From contig JADJBR010000009.1 of assembly GCA_016703645.1 (NCBI GenBank), positions 62,001 through 126,000 of the forward strand: a DNA stretch of 64,000 nt, given 5' to 3'. Under the pieces are notes generated by a model. It was given only the letters and a program-made list of their open reading frames with translations, was not told the origin of the DNA and searched no databases. Position numbers and translations under genes: made by a program. Source of the DNA: Zoogloea sp. Its GTDB lineage: Bacteria > Pseudomonadota > Gammaproteobacteria > Burkholderiales > Rhodocyclaceae. Below are positions 37,901 through 44,196 of the stretch, piece after piece. How positions within the stretch are numbered: the first letter of the stretch is position 1; every line of letters starts with the position of its first letter.

Positions 37901-38229
37901 GTATCGCCTTGCCCAGCCCAGTGCTGGCACTTCTGGCACCGACGGCAAGCGAAACCTCGGATGGCCCCGCCGAAGTGCCGTCTTCATTAGCGAGCGGAAC
38001 CGTCGAGGTAAGACCTCAAGAGGACGACTCACTCCTCAGGGCAGAGCACGAAATCGCACGCATCCGCCAGCAAGCCCTGCTCTTCAATCAAGCCAGTGCC
38101 ACCGCTGAGCCTGACACCATCACTGGCGTGCTTGCCTATGTGCCACCTCAAACCAATACGTGCGATGTCAGCGCGGCCTTGGTCGATCTTCATACGGCAT
38201 CGACAAGTACAGAACCGCTTCCGGCGTAA
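28942..38229 (+). CDS. Giant type I-secreted protein: lipase-like head, Ca-binding motifs and twelve cadherin-like repeats
   Basis: 3,095 residues. The ATG at 28942 overlaps the previous stop; an in-frame ATG at 28924 lies inside that gene. Residues 1-290 form an alpha/beta-hydrolase like class 3 lipases, with the nucleophile elbow GQSLGG (S144) after LFAQAGTD. Residues about 670-820 are hydrophobic and Gly/Ala-rich (AIGAVGIAFPVAGAVLMVASMVF). Residues about 1000-1095 hold EF-hand/dockerin-like Ca loops (DLDHDGYVEQGEW, DMDGDGQVSADEL, DANGDGVLDSRD). From about 1470 to 2650 come twelve repeats of about 95 residues built as NDAP...EDT...LLANDxD. The C-terminus (about 2818 on) has DLNNNGIELL, DLNGDG and DANHDGLID motifs. 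No GGxGxDxLx RTX nonapeptides were seen. It has no N-terminal signal peptide and should leave through the T1SS encoded downstream. Confidence 0.82.
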   Translation: MSDAPAVTTKPQSDTARLVKLALVASDAAYAGHLATPGMPLAAYRDTPAYDNPQPFQTPQGFVLDRVFEDPATGYKAVAYINPETNELLFAQAGTDGLNSQDWAGNALHTGINQWENNQANVLSYLESRMLADPSTRLIVAGQSLGGALGDFTAHDVIRDLSQTTAFDPSRVALVTFNGSASEYALKARAANNPDDPNCAYAPSAVADAVTGGAVLLNTATQSDFVSYLGGQPLSGRTLILDRPLNQNAEQYNWTPNPNAANPTYAHRIETGLYDTIGKLNDLSNIPLSGLTLNSLTSDPDQFTDPDRTPLNLQETQAVGNWLAGNRSGQYGETESLIRIGLGGVGGVILTTPGEPGGALTSAFQKLGMDTQLANVGGYGAELILKGLCVAAPVPCALTLAAAHGTADLVGMLERSGLHDAAEQLRNQNFVAIGKTPDGATRRIELGNAYDDPQLIDEYFDKTVTISLRDQSQTIYDKTTQEVTSLPGLHIERDAAGGHSAIVLPSGQRVEFDPQQDALSSKPDGSWTVQRSDGSSTDVEPISDKPFQYTAVNRPAPALVEVDTAHPITQEAAIAPPPAFEAVNDTINSAVPQTAPTLQGASGDQGRALADDDAPSPFPLEPAITPFPAGPAPAPPGSGFDNDTLALEPGSAPSGDAGNDPAPQPANADKLTASAITSAANLVLAVEHGDAFAAAVSGMNLANNLSKINSAGTTELDGATSALGTVASALNLYSALESGDAGGIIVSGASLLNVVASDIISNAIGMAFGEVVPVLGVLNSLAHGDVLGAAIGAVGIAFPVAGAVLMVASMVFDGLFGGDEDIPTRYGDAEAQWDSTGHVLVSTTRDEAGGGATAAGWMNKLLESLTNELASRTDTNDQPLYGLAPSLLPRIGYAYDPDTSDGYLRLSWTEADGTVQYRQYDTNGNRHDTQTQAGVNDLARDFFEHAADAIIPAWEAQTLFQQQGSAATRPTATFAGELSADGAHVTRSVLTLGSGSTVTTALDLDHDGYVEQGEWTTAALLAVDMDGDGQVSADELVDGRAGADSRNSLAALDANGDGVLDSRDPGFAALSLWIDANGNGTADTGEVTAAAAEITMIAFANDTLTVTRSDGTATTLTRSELAGDTQGVSRVLTQDGLYEAQEGGTTTLHAVNQHTLDGDTAHQHGGEANPNAHGNILIDAGDTRIHSLGNATAASGAVQTHIHSDALLHDAGTGTLVSGQSPGGQAGDEAGIAVVSDAPSEAPASSPKAAIRIRAGDPHIQSSQPIPTEARLPAQQPSLVFIPSATTSPSRAIQQVTAEMISQATRGLFSANAPLSGIAVAALPLVFPALTHAAETGGDTLNLAPATSDALTDALLRDVLAGRRYDQDSTPAPASRSAAWSAGVVTSNAPRDTGLASSPPSNGEPSHLPVQVLTDWHSVASAPPPAIAPPTASQTLGRADWVTTPQAQEAIRGAGPIAPPSHPEAQSPAAVFINHAPDVRGEQAGSPEDTALIISPADLLANDSDLDSATVGQTLTLSQVGNATHGSVSFVGGQIHFLPDADYFGLAGFDYTVSDGAGGESVATVSLNVQAVNDAPQPLGEAASGTEDTRLLIEPASLLANDADIDTPHGDLHITALIDAHHGSIGWTTGPDGQPWLAFTPDANFQGDAHFTYTVSDGAGGETTATTTLHLASVNDAPLATGETTTGSEDQGIVLTAAQLLANETDVDGDALSIVRVGNSQHGTASISVQGEVNFLPDPDFHGTAGFDYWIGDGQGGEAQAHVEIKLASDNDAPVAQNDILGKHAEDTVILIACADLLRNDSDIDSATLNIAAVSDALHGSVEQLADGFIRFTPEADYNGPAGFRYIVSDNDGGQTTALAVLTISPLNDAPAAHGETASGNEDHEMVFPAALLLANDIDADTPYGDDLRITTVSLADPSTGSVRISYDGVVHFTPASDYAGPAALIYQVSDSVGLSSSATLAITVLPVNDAPLAIHETVASTEDTLLQCDPALLLANDQDVDNAHAELLISALGTAQHGTVQWHDTPTGRTIGFTPEADFFGEAGFSYTVADGAGGETQAYVTIHVANVNDAPFAHDDSAHGLEDTPLSWTFAGLTENDTDLDSDTLSVTAVGNAHGGTVEMTNGQVTFIPDKDYSGPGGFDYTTSDGHGGFSNAHVALELAAVNDAPTVVGEVIQGMEDTPLEIDPAALLINDSDVDSPTGTLHIVAVGGASHGSLTRLPDGTLRFIPDNDFAGEASFTYSVEDDAGAATSGTATVQVANVNDAPLPAGETITSTEDTALTLKESLLANDTDVDAPHDALGISAVANAEHCSVSVNSDGSVNFRPEANYVGLASFDYTVSDDAGAHGMAKATFLITPVNDAPLVINESVMTDEDSIMHFSAAALLANDQDMETPTSLNIVNVGAARGGSISHAGDDIIFTPYKNFNGSASFDYDVADPDGGLSRGHVDISYLPVNDAPVVNSEIFHSRQNVTTTLSKGALLQNDDDDGGWNKLQVSDVYNAYGGTVTNLTGTSVTFQPDAGFSGTASFNYLVTDSEGASSLGYAQIDFSESNKNPSATDDAFSGDEDVVFNIATTQLLANDSDADDASGIFVSGVSDATHGTATLNTTGSVIFTPDTNYNGIAQFTYTVADPYGGSSQATAFLNIRAVNDAPVIDRVEWNPVDARQPDWSVTDSEGVATETMVGEHIDDPYRASGRIVAHDPDGEDSAITYSIVSSPVHGKTWINQYTSADYAPYLDDTGFHYQTGIQNNYWGNGTIPLDLAWTNQNGAWQYYSMRGDPYTGNDPFTIRATDAHGDYADLSIATSHLGSTIDTGGGGGCPVALDLNNNGIELLAPEDSSTFADLNGDGWKERIGWVASGDGVLAYDANHDGLIDVLDEVSFVKYKDDARTDLEGLAGLDSSGDGMISSADDAWSQLGVVTGAAHQDSTGMVHDWSSLDHHGITAISLEREGNPHLDHGNVVFGTTTLTFADGHTGEVGDVMFAGEGIALPSPVLALLAPTASETSDGPAEVPSSLASGTVEVRPQEDDSLLRAEHEIARIRQQALLFNQASATAEPDTITGVLAYVPPQTNTCDVSAALVDLHTASTSTEPLPA
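33361..36900 (+). repeat. Tandem coding repeat: twelve cadherin-like domains
   Basis: Within the giant gene, units of about 285 bp encode domains that start NDAP, carry an EDT or similar acidic turn, then LLAND-D-D, and end TVSDGAGGE...VNDAP. Twelve units are readable; the eleventh lacks the acidic EDT turn (SRQNVTTTLS), and a thirteenth, divergent unit follows at 36895. DNA copies are diverged, so this is an old protein-level repeat and not a recent tandem duplication. Domains of this kind bind Ca2+ and stiffen large adhesins. Confidence 0.75.
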
Positions 38230-38240
38230 ACAACAAAACC

Positions 38241-38702
38241 ATGAAAATCCGCCTTGCCGAGATCGGTGATATCGACAGCGTTTACGCCATATGTGTCCGC
38301 TTTCACGAGGAGTCGCGCTTCAGCTCATACCCACTCAATCCAGACAAACTGCGCAAAGCGATCGCTGAGTCCATCCAGACATCCAAAGCAAGTTGTGTCT
38401 TGCTGGCCGAACACAACCGCAATGACGTAGTGGTGGGCATGCTGGCAGGCTACGTCACCAGCCCTCGTTTCACCGATGTACGGATTGCCCAAGACCATGG
38501 CTTCTATGTTCTCCCGGAATATCGGGGGAGCTCTGCCGCCATGAAACTGATGATTGCCTTTCGACGCTGGGCAGAAAACCGTCAGGCTGTCGAGTTGTGC
38601 ATTAACCAGAATGTCAGCATTGACCAGGCACGCTTCAACCGCTTCATGCACCACCTCGACTTCCAGTGCTGCGGCGCCAATTTTGTACTCCCCCTTCGCT
38701 GA
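38241..38702 (+). CDS. GNAT-family N-acetyltransferase
   Basis: A 153-residue protein starting MKIRLAEIGDIDSVYAICVRF, the usual first strand and helix of the GNAT fold. The acetyl-CoA binding region is degenerate but recognisable: DHGFYVLPEYRGSSAAMKLMIAFRRWAENRQA, where the R/QxxGxG/A pyrophosphate loop appears as RGSSAA. It begins 11 bp after the giant gene stop, and lies between the secreted protein and its exporter, in the same operon. It may modify the substrate protein or a component of the exporter before export; it could also be a passenger. Start chosen at 38241; an earlier in-frame ATG (38160) would overlap the giant gene. Confidence 0.72.
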   Translation: MKIRLAEIGDIDSVYAICVRFHEESRFSSYPLNPDKLRKAIAESIQTSKASCVLLAEHNRNDVVVGMLAGYVTSPRFTDVRIAQDHGFYVLPEYRGSSAAMKLMIAFRRWAENRQAVELCINQNVSIDQARFNRFMHHLDFQCCGANFVLPLR

Positions 38703-38745
38703 CGCGCATCCTTTTTCCGGCAATACCCTGCACTCCACACCTGCC

Positions 38746-40941
38746 ATGACCTCCTCATCGACCCCAAGTACGGATGCCAACCTAGGCTTATTACAGCTAT
38801 TTGCCCAACTCCATGGCATCAATACGGATCGGCGACAACTCGTGGACCAGTTTGCTCCACCCGGCGGACTGTTTGGCGCTGCGGACATGGTCATGGCCTT
38901 GTCCGGGCTGGGGTTTGAAGCCCAACGTGTGGCGGGGAAACTGGGACAAATGGCACGCGCAAGCTTGCCGGTGCTTGCCGAGGACAAGGCGGGGGGATTC
39001 ATGCTGGTGGGACGGGTCGATGCCGACGCTGTGTTGGTGCAGTCGGCCGGCAGTGAACAACCCCTCCGCCTTGGCCGCGCCCAGTTTGAAGCACAATGGT
39101 CCGGTCACTGGATAAACGCACGACGATCCAGCCGCGACTCCGGAGCAACAGGGACCGAAAATGGAACCCGGTTTGGCCTGACCTGGTTTTGGCACGCGTT
39201 ACGTAAATATCGCGGGCTGATGAGTGAGGTGCTATTGGCGTCGCTGTTTGTGCAGGTATTTTCCTTGGTGACGCCGCTGGTATTCCAGGTGGTGATCGAC
39301 AAGGTATTGACTCAGCGCACACTGACCACGCTTGATGTCCTGGTTGCAGCCCTGCTGGGCATGGCAATCTTTGAGACCATCCTATCCGGAATGCGCCAGT
39401 ACTTGTTCACCCACACCACCAACCGCATCGACGTGGAATTGGGCGCCAAGTTATTTCGCCATTTACTGCGTTTGCCGCTGGCTTACTTTGAGTCGCGACG
39501 GAGTGGCGATACCGTTGCAAGGATTCGGGAACTGGAAAATGCACGCAACTTCCTCACTGGCCAGGCATTGAGTAGCTGGCTGGACTTACTATTTGCAGCT
39601 ATTTTCTTGGTTGTCATGTTCCGCTATAGCGTTACGCTGAGCTTGATTGTGATTGCCGCGCTGCCGGTACTGTTTGGTGCATCATGGCTCATCACGCCAC
39701 TCCTGCGACGCAAGCTGGAAGATCGGTTTGCTCTGGGCGCCGAGAACCAAGCCTTCCTGGTAGAAACGGTCACCTCAATGGAAACATTGAAGAGCCAAGC
39801 CGTCGAACCATTTTGGCAGAGGGAATGGGAACGCCGCTTGTCCGACCATGTCAATGCGGCCTTTCACAGCAGCCAATTGACGGGAGCGACCAACCTGTTC
39901 ATTTCCTTTACCAGCAAGCTGCTCACCGCCGGGCTATTGTGGTTTGGCGCAAGGCTGGTCATTGAGGGCGAACTCACCGTTGGTGGGCTTATTGCTTTCA
40001 ATATGCTAGCTGGCCGAATCAACGCGCCCATCCTCAAGCTTGCGTCGTTGTGGCAGGAGATGGCCCAGATGAAGGTTTCGATCAGACGCCTGGCTGACAT
40101 CATGGATGCCCGCGCCGAACCCTCTTTTTTGCCGGGACGCGCAACACCGCCGGACGTCACCGGGCGCGTGAGCTTTGAGCATGTCAATTTCCGCTACAGG
40201 GCGGACGGCCCGGAAGTGCTGTCCGACTTGTCGTTTGACGTAAAAGCAGGCGAAGTGGTGGGTTTGGTTGGGGTTTCCGGAGCGGGAAAGACCACGCTGA
40301 TCCGGCTTGTCCAACGCCTATATACCCCTGAGCGCGGGCGCATTCTCATTGATGGCATGGATCTGGGACTGCTTGATGCCCATTGGCTAAGGCGGCAGAT
40401 GGGCGTAGTCAGTCAGGACTCGGTCTTGTTCAATCGCTCCGTGCGCGACAATATCGCCTTGGGTCACCCTGACTTACCCATGGCCGACATCATCCGTGCT
40501 GCAAGCTTGGCCGGGGCACATGAGTTCATTCTGGGCTTGCCCGACGGCTACGACACCTTGATCGGCGAACGTGGCGGCAGCTTGTCCGGCGGGCAACGCG
40601 CTCGAATTGCAATTGCCCGCGCGCTCGCAACAAATCCGCGTTTGTTACTTCTTGATGAGGCAACCGCATCGCTGGATTACGAATCCGAGCGGGCCATCCA
40701 CGACAATCTGCACGAAATTTGTGCCAATCGCACCGTCTTCATCGCCGCCCATCGACTATCAACTTTGCGCCTGGCTGACCGGATCCTGGTGCTGGAAGGT
40801 GGCCGTTTGGTGGAGGTGGGGCATCACAGTGCCTTGTTGCGGCAAGGAGGGCGTTATCGAGACCTGTACCGCGCCCATCATATTCTGGAGACCTTGCCCA
40901 TCGCCGCCCCTGCAACCGCCATGGGAGGCACTCATGCCTGA
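38746..40941 (+). CDS. Type I secretion ABC exporter with C39-like domain (HlyB type)
   Basis: 731 residues. The N-terminal 130 residues are a peptidase C39-like domain (LGLLQLFAQLHGINTDRRQLVDQF) without the catalytic Cys, as in HlyB, so it should bind but not cut the substrate. Then a six-helix membrane region of the export type (VFSLVTPLVFQVVIDKVL, RIDVELGAKLFRHLLRLPLAYFESRRSGDTVARIRELEN), and an ATPase with Walker A VGVSGAGKTT, signature GGSLSGGQRARIAIARAL, Walker B LLLLDEATASLD and switch His in IAAHRLST. The ATG at 38746 follows the GNAT gene by 43 bp; an upstream in-frame ATG at 38554 overlaps it. The lack of a cleaving Cys suits export of a protein without a leader peptide. Confidence 0.9.
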   Translation: MTSSSTPSTDANLGLLQLFAQLHGINTDRRQLVDQFAPPGGLFGAADMVMALSGLGFEAQRVAGKLGQMARASLPVLAEDKAGGFMLVGRVDADAVLVQSAGSEQPLRLGRAQFEAQWSGHWINARRSSRDSGATGTENGTRFGLTWFWHALRKYRGLMSEVLLASLFVQVFSLVTPLVFQVVIDKVLTQRTLTTLDVLVAALLGMAIFETILSGMRQYLFTHTTNRIDVELGAKLFRHLLRLPLAYFESRRSGDTVARIRELENARNFLTGQALSSWLDLLFAAIFLVVMFRYSVTLSLIVIAALPVLFGASWLITPLLRRKLEDRFALGAENQAFLVETVTSMETLKSQAVEPFWQREWERRLSDHVNAAFHSSQLTGATNLFISFTSKLLTAGLLWFGARLVIEGELTVGGLIAFNMLAGRINAPILKLASLWQEMAQMKVSIRRLADIMDARAEPSFLPGRATPPDVTGRVSFEHVNFRYRADGPEVLSDLSFDVKAGEVVGLVGVSGAGKTTLIRLVQRLYTPERGRILIDGMDLGLLDAHWLRRQMGVVSQDSVLFNRSVRDNIALGHPDLPMADIIRAASLAGAHEFILGLPDGYDTLIGERGGSLSGGQRARIAIARALATNPRLLLLDEATASLDYESERAIHDNLHEICANRTVFIAAHRLSTLRLADRILVLEGGRLVEVGHHSALLRQGGRYRDLYRAHHILETLPIAAPATAMGGTHA

Positions 40942-42265
40942 TTCAGCGCCCCCTGCCACCTTGGACAATCCCTTTACGTCAGCGGCGATTTCCCTGCAAT
41001 GCCGTCCCCCGTGGCTGATCGCTCGCATGGTGTCGCTGGCACTTTGCGCCATGGCAGTGCTGGCACTGACATACGCCTGGTTTGCGCCAATGGATGTTGT
41101 CATTTCCTCCCAAGGGCGGGTTGTTCCTTCAGGCAAGAGCAAGGTGGTTCAACCCATTGAAGCAGGTATCGTCCGGTCAATCCACGTTCGCGACGGAACT
41201 ATCGTCAAGGCAGGCGACGTGCTGATCGAGATGGATCACACGACCACCCGCGCGGATAGTGATCGCTTGCAACGGGAGGTATGGGAAGCCGAGGCGGAGA
41301 CGGAACGACTGGCAGCAATGACCCGCGGGGCCAGTCACTTTGCGATGCCGAGTGGAGTGCCCCAGGACATTATCGCCAATCAAGCGGCGATTTTGCACAG
41401 CAGAGTGGCCGAGCATCGCTTCCGGTCCGCATCCTTGGAAGCCGATTTGGCAAAGCGGCAAGCGGATCGGGATGCAATTGCCGCCAACTTGATACAACTG
41501 CGCGCCAGCCTGCCTCTGATCACAAAGAAACACTCAATGCGCCAGGAGTTGGCGACGACAGGCCACATCGCCGAAACCGGGCTCATAGAGACGCAATTGG
41601 AGCTTATGAACCTGGAAAAGGAAATTTCTGTTCAGCTGAATCGCCTGAAAGAAGCAGAAGCGGGCCTTCGTGTTGCTGCACAACAAAAATCGCAAGCGGA
41701 CGCTGAATACAAGGTCCAGATTGCCGCAGAGTCGGTGGATACGGCTCGCAGGCGGGAATCCGCACGCCAGGAATTAGTCAAGGCCAACCAGCGCCAGTCG
41801 CTGCAAGTGTTGCGAGCGCCCATTGACGGCGTAGTACAGCAACTGGCAGTGACAACGGTAGGAGGTGTCGTCACCCAAGCCCAGCCCTTGATGATGATCG
41901 TCCCCGACAACGCCACCCTGGAAGTGGAGGCCCAGGTGCTGAACCGCGACATTGGTCATCTGCGAGCCGGTCAGCCCGTCATCGTGAAAGTTGAGACTTA
42001 CGACTTCACTCGCTATGGTCACATCGAAGGCGTGGTGCAGTGGGTGGCAACCGATGCGATGACCGATCAGAAACTAGGGCCGGTTTATCCGGTCCGGATC
42101 CAGCTAAAGACAGACCGGACTCCATTTTCGATCAATGGCCGCCACGGATTGGTATCCCCCGGCATGAGCGTAACGGCCGACATTCGCGTCGACCAACGTC
42201 GGCTCCTGGAGTATTTCCTTGCACCCTTGCTGCGTTACAAGGAAGAAGGCCTGCGGGAGCGATAA
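40934..42265 (+). CDS. HlyD-family membrane fusion protein of the type I secretion system
   Basis: 443 residues. The ATG at 40934 overlaps the exporter stop by 8 bases. It has a short cytoplasmic N-terminus, one membrane helix (MVSLALCAMAVLALTYAWF), the typical VVPSGKSKVVQPIEAGIVRSIHVRDGTIVKAGDVLIEMD biotinyl-lipoyl part, a long coiled-coil hairpin (about 130-300) and the beta-domain VLRAPIDGVVQQLAVTTVGGVVTQAQPLMMIVPDN, ending VTADIRVDQRRLLEYFLAPLLRYKEEGLRER, the classic HlyD C-terminus. It bridges the inner-membrane exporter and the TolC-like channel. Confidence 0.92.
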   Translation: MPDSAPPATLDNPFTSAAISLQCRPPWLIARMVSLALCAMAVLALTYAWFAPMDVVISSQGRVVPSGKSKVVQPIEAGIVRSIHVRDGTIVKAGDVLIEMDHTTTRADSDRLQREVWEAEAETERLAAMTRGASHFAMPSGVPQDIIANQAAILHSRVAEHRFRSASLEADLAKRQADRDAIAANLIQLRASLPLITKKHSMRQELATTGHIAETGLIETQLELMNLEKEISVQLNRLKEAEAGLRVAAQQKSQADAEYKVQIAAESVDTARRRESARQELVKANQRQSLQVLRAPIDGVVQQLAVTTVGGVVTQAQPLMMIVPDNATLEVEAQVLNRDIGHLRAGQPVIVKVETYDFTRYGHIEGVVQWVATDAMTDQKLGPVYPVRIQLKTDRTPFSINGRHGLVSPGMSVTADIRVDQRRLLEYFLAPLLRYKEEGLRER

Positions 42266-43638
42266 TGATGAAGCTGCCAAGAATCATTTTTGATGGACTA
42301 CTCCTCCTGGCGGGATTGCTGGCCCCCAGTCTCGCTTGGACCGACGACCTATTGTCCCTGTATCGCTCGGCATTGTCCCAAGACCCCATCTATCTCGCTG
42401 CCCGCTATGCACTTCAGGCTTCGGAACAGAAAGTTCCCCAGGCCAGGGCGGACTTGCTGCCCGTCATCAGCCTGGGGGCCGACACATCAAGCCAACACGG
42501 CAGCGCTGCGTTCAACGAGGCCCCCGAAGAGGATCGCCACGTCAGGAGCAACAACTGGTCTTTGCGACTTGCTCAACCGCTGTTTCGCCCAGCGTCATGG
42601 TCGATGCTGAGTCAAGCAGAAGCCCAGTATCGTCAGGCGGTGGCACAATTTCGGCTTGCCAGCCAGGATGTCATCCTGCGGGTGGCGCAGGCTTTTTTTG
42701 ACGCTCTCCTGGCGCAGGAATCCTTCTCGGTAGCTTCAGCCCAATTGAATGCAGTTACTCAGCAACTGTCCTTGGCAAAGCGCAATTTTCAAGTAGGCAC
42801 GGCAACCATTACCGACGTTCATGAAGCCCAGTCACGCCTGGACCTTGCACGATCTCAGCAGATCGCCGCCAGCAATGAGTTGACGGTAAAGAGGGCAGAG
42901 CTCGAGCGCGTTGCCGGCACCCCACCGTCAATGCTACCGATGTTAAGTAGCGACGCCAGCTTGCCGCGGCCTTATCCCGACGATGTTGATAAGTGGATTG
43001 CCCTGGCACAGACCAATAGCCCGTTGATTGCCATTCAGGATGGCAACAAGGATATTTGTGAGCACCAACTGGCGCGGAGTCGGGCGGGTCATGCGCCAAC
43101 CGTCGACATCCATGCTTCCTATGGATCGCTATATTCGTCTGGCAGCATGACCTCTCCCACCGATGTCCCAACACGTAGCCGGGCAGGACAAATTGGTTTG
43201 CAAGTCGCCGTTCCGATCTGGTCCGGTGGTGCCGTTGCGTCTCGTATCGCGGAGGCACAGGCCAATCTCGACAAGGCGCTGGCTGATCGCGAGGCAAGCA
43301 GGCGGCAAGCCGTCACACAATCTCGCCAGGCGTTCTCCGGCATAGCAAGCGGTCATGCACAGGTTGAAGCGCTGGCCTCGGCAGTGCTGTCGAGCCAGGA
43401 AGCCGTCAAGGCCAATCAAATTGGCTATCGGATCGGTACTCGCATCAACATTGATGTCCTCAATGCAGAGCAACAGCTTTATTCTGCGCGCCGTGATCTG
43501 GCTCGCACCAAGATGGAGACCCTGATGCATGGGCTACGCCTGAAGGCAGCAACGGGCTCGCTGACCGAGCAAGACGTGATAGGCGTCAATGCTCTGCTGG
43601 ACAGCATTGACAGGAGAAAGAAAGAGGATCAGTCATGA
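42265..43638 (+). CDS. TolC-family outer-membrane channel of the type I secretion system
   Basis: 457 residues from the ATG at 42265, which overlaps the HlyD stop (TAATG). Signal peptide IIFDGLLLLAGLLAPSLAWT. The two structural repeats each contain the TolC coiled-coil helices: LLSLYRSALSQDPIYLAARYALQASEQKVPQARADLLPVISL in the first and the matching VDKWIALAQTNSPLIAIQDGNKDI in the second, with LQVAVPIWSGGAVASRIAEAQANLDKA and GYRIGTRINIDVLNAEQQLYSARRDLARTK. It completes the secretion pathway from cytoplasm to outside. The next gene overlaps its stop by four bases. Confidence 0.92.
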   Translation: MMKLPRIIFDGLLLLAGLLAPSLAWTDDLLSLYRSALSQDPIYLAARYALQASEQKVPQARADLLPVISLGADTSSQHGSAAFNEAPEEDRHVRSNNWSLRLAQPLFRPASWSMLSQAEAQYRQAVAQFRLASQDVILRVAQAFFDALLAQESFSVASAQLNAVTQQLSLAKRNFQVGTATITDVHEAQSRLDLARSQQIAASNELTVKRAELERVAGTPPSMLPMLSSDASLPRPYPDDVDKWIALAQTNSPLIAIQDGNKDICEHQLARSRAGHAPTVDIHASYGSLYSSGSMTSPTDVPTRSRAGQIGLQVAVPIWSGGAVASRIAEAQANLDKALADREASRRQAVTQSRQAFSGIASGHAQVEALASAVLSSQEAVKANQIGYRIGTRINIDVLNAEQQLYSARRDLARTKMETLMHGLRLKAATGSLTEQDVIGVNALLDSIDRRKKEDQS

Positions 43639-44114
43639 CGAATCAGAGTCCAGAAAAATCAACCAATGAACAGGAATTGTCCAATTTGGTAAGAATGGCG
43701 CAGGAGCAAGCCAAGGTGGTGCTGCGCAAACTGCCATTGTTGGGGCCCATGACATGGCTGATGTTGCAACGAGGCGGTACCCGCAACATTCTTCTGAGTG
43801 AGCTGGAGTGGCGCGTACTACCTGCACTGGCGCTCGATCAAGTACGTCTGCATATGCGTGAAGAAGCCCCTATTGCCTTCATCACCTGGGCCAAACTGTC
43901 GGCAGCCGCCGCCGGACGCTATCGCGAGCCCCCTCACCAGTTGTCGCCATCCGACTGGAAATCTGGCGAAGACGTCTGGATCATTGATGTCATCGCGCCC
44001 TTCGGCGGTGCAGCCGAAGCCATTCAAGATCTGAAAGAAAAAGTGTTCCCTGGGCAGGTTCTGCGTCAACTGTCTCCATCGCCCGAGGGGCTTGCCAAGG
44101 TACTGAAATGGTAG
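43635..44114 (+). CDS. HlyC-family toxin-activating acyltransferase homologue with substituted catalytic His
   Basis: 159 residues, coupled to the TolC gene by ATGA. It aligns colinearly with E. coli HlyC: LGPMTWLML corresponds to LGHVSWLWA, then PIAFITWAKLS to PVAYCSWANLS, DWKSGEDVWIIDVIAPFGG to DWTSGDRKWFIDWIAPFGD. HlyC transfers a fatty acyl group from acyl-ACP to lysines of the RTX toxin; its catalytic residues are His23 and Asp92. The same spacing from the LG...WA block puts His23 at T49 here, while Asp92 is kept as D118. The enzyme may therefore be inactive, use another residue, or act as a chaperone or binding protein for the 3,095-residue substrate. The sequence fits PF02794 well otherwise. 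Confidence 0.8.
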   Translation: MTNQSPEKSTNEQELSNLVRMAQEQAKVVLRKLPLLGPMTWLMLQRGGTRNILLSELEWRVLPALALDQVRLHMREEAPIAFITWAKLSAAAAGRYREPPHQLSPSDWKSGEDVWIIDVIAPFGGAAEAIQDLKEKVFPGQVLRQLSPSPEGLAKVLKW

Positions 44115-44196
44115 TCTGAAACCCGTCGACAAGAACAAGCGTAGCGCGTCGCCCATCCACGGGCCTGCATCTCCTGCGCTCAAAAGGAAAGTGGCA

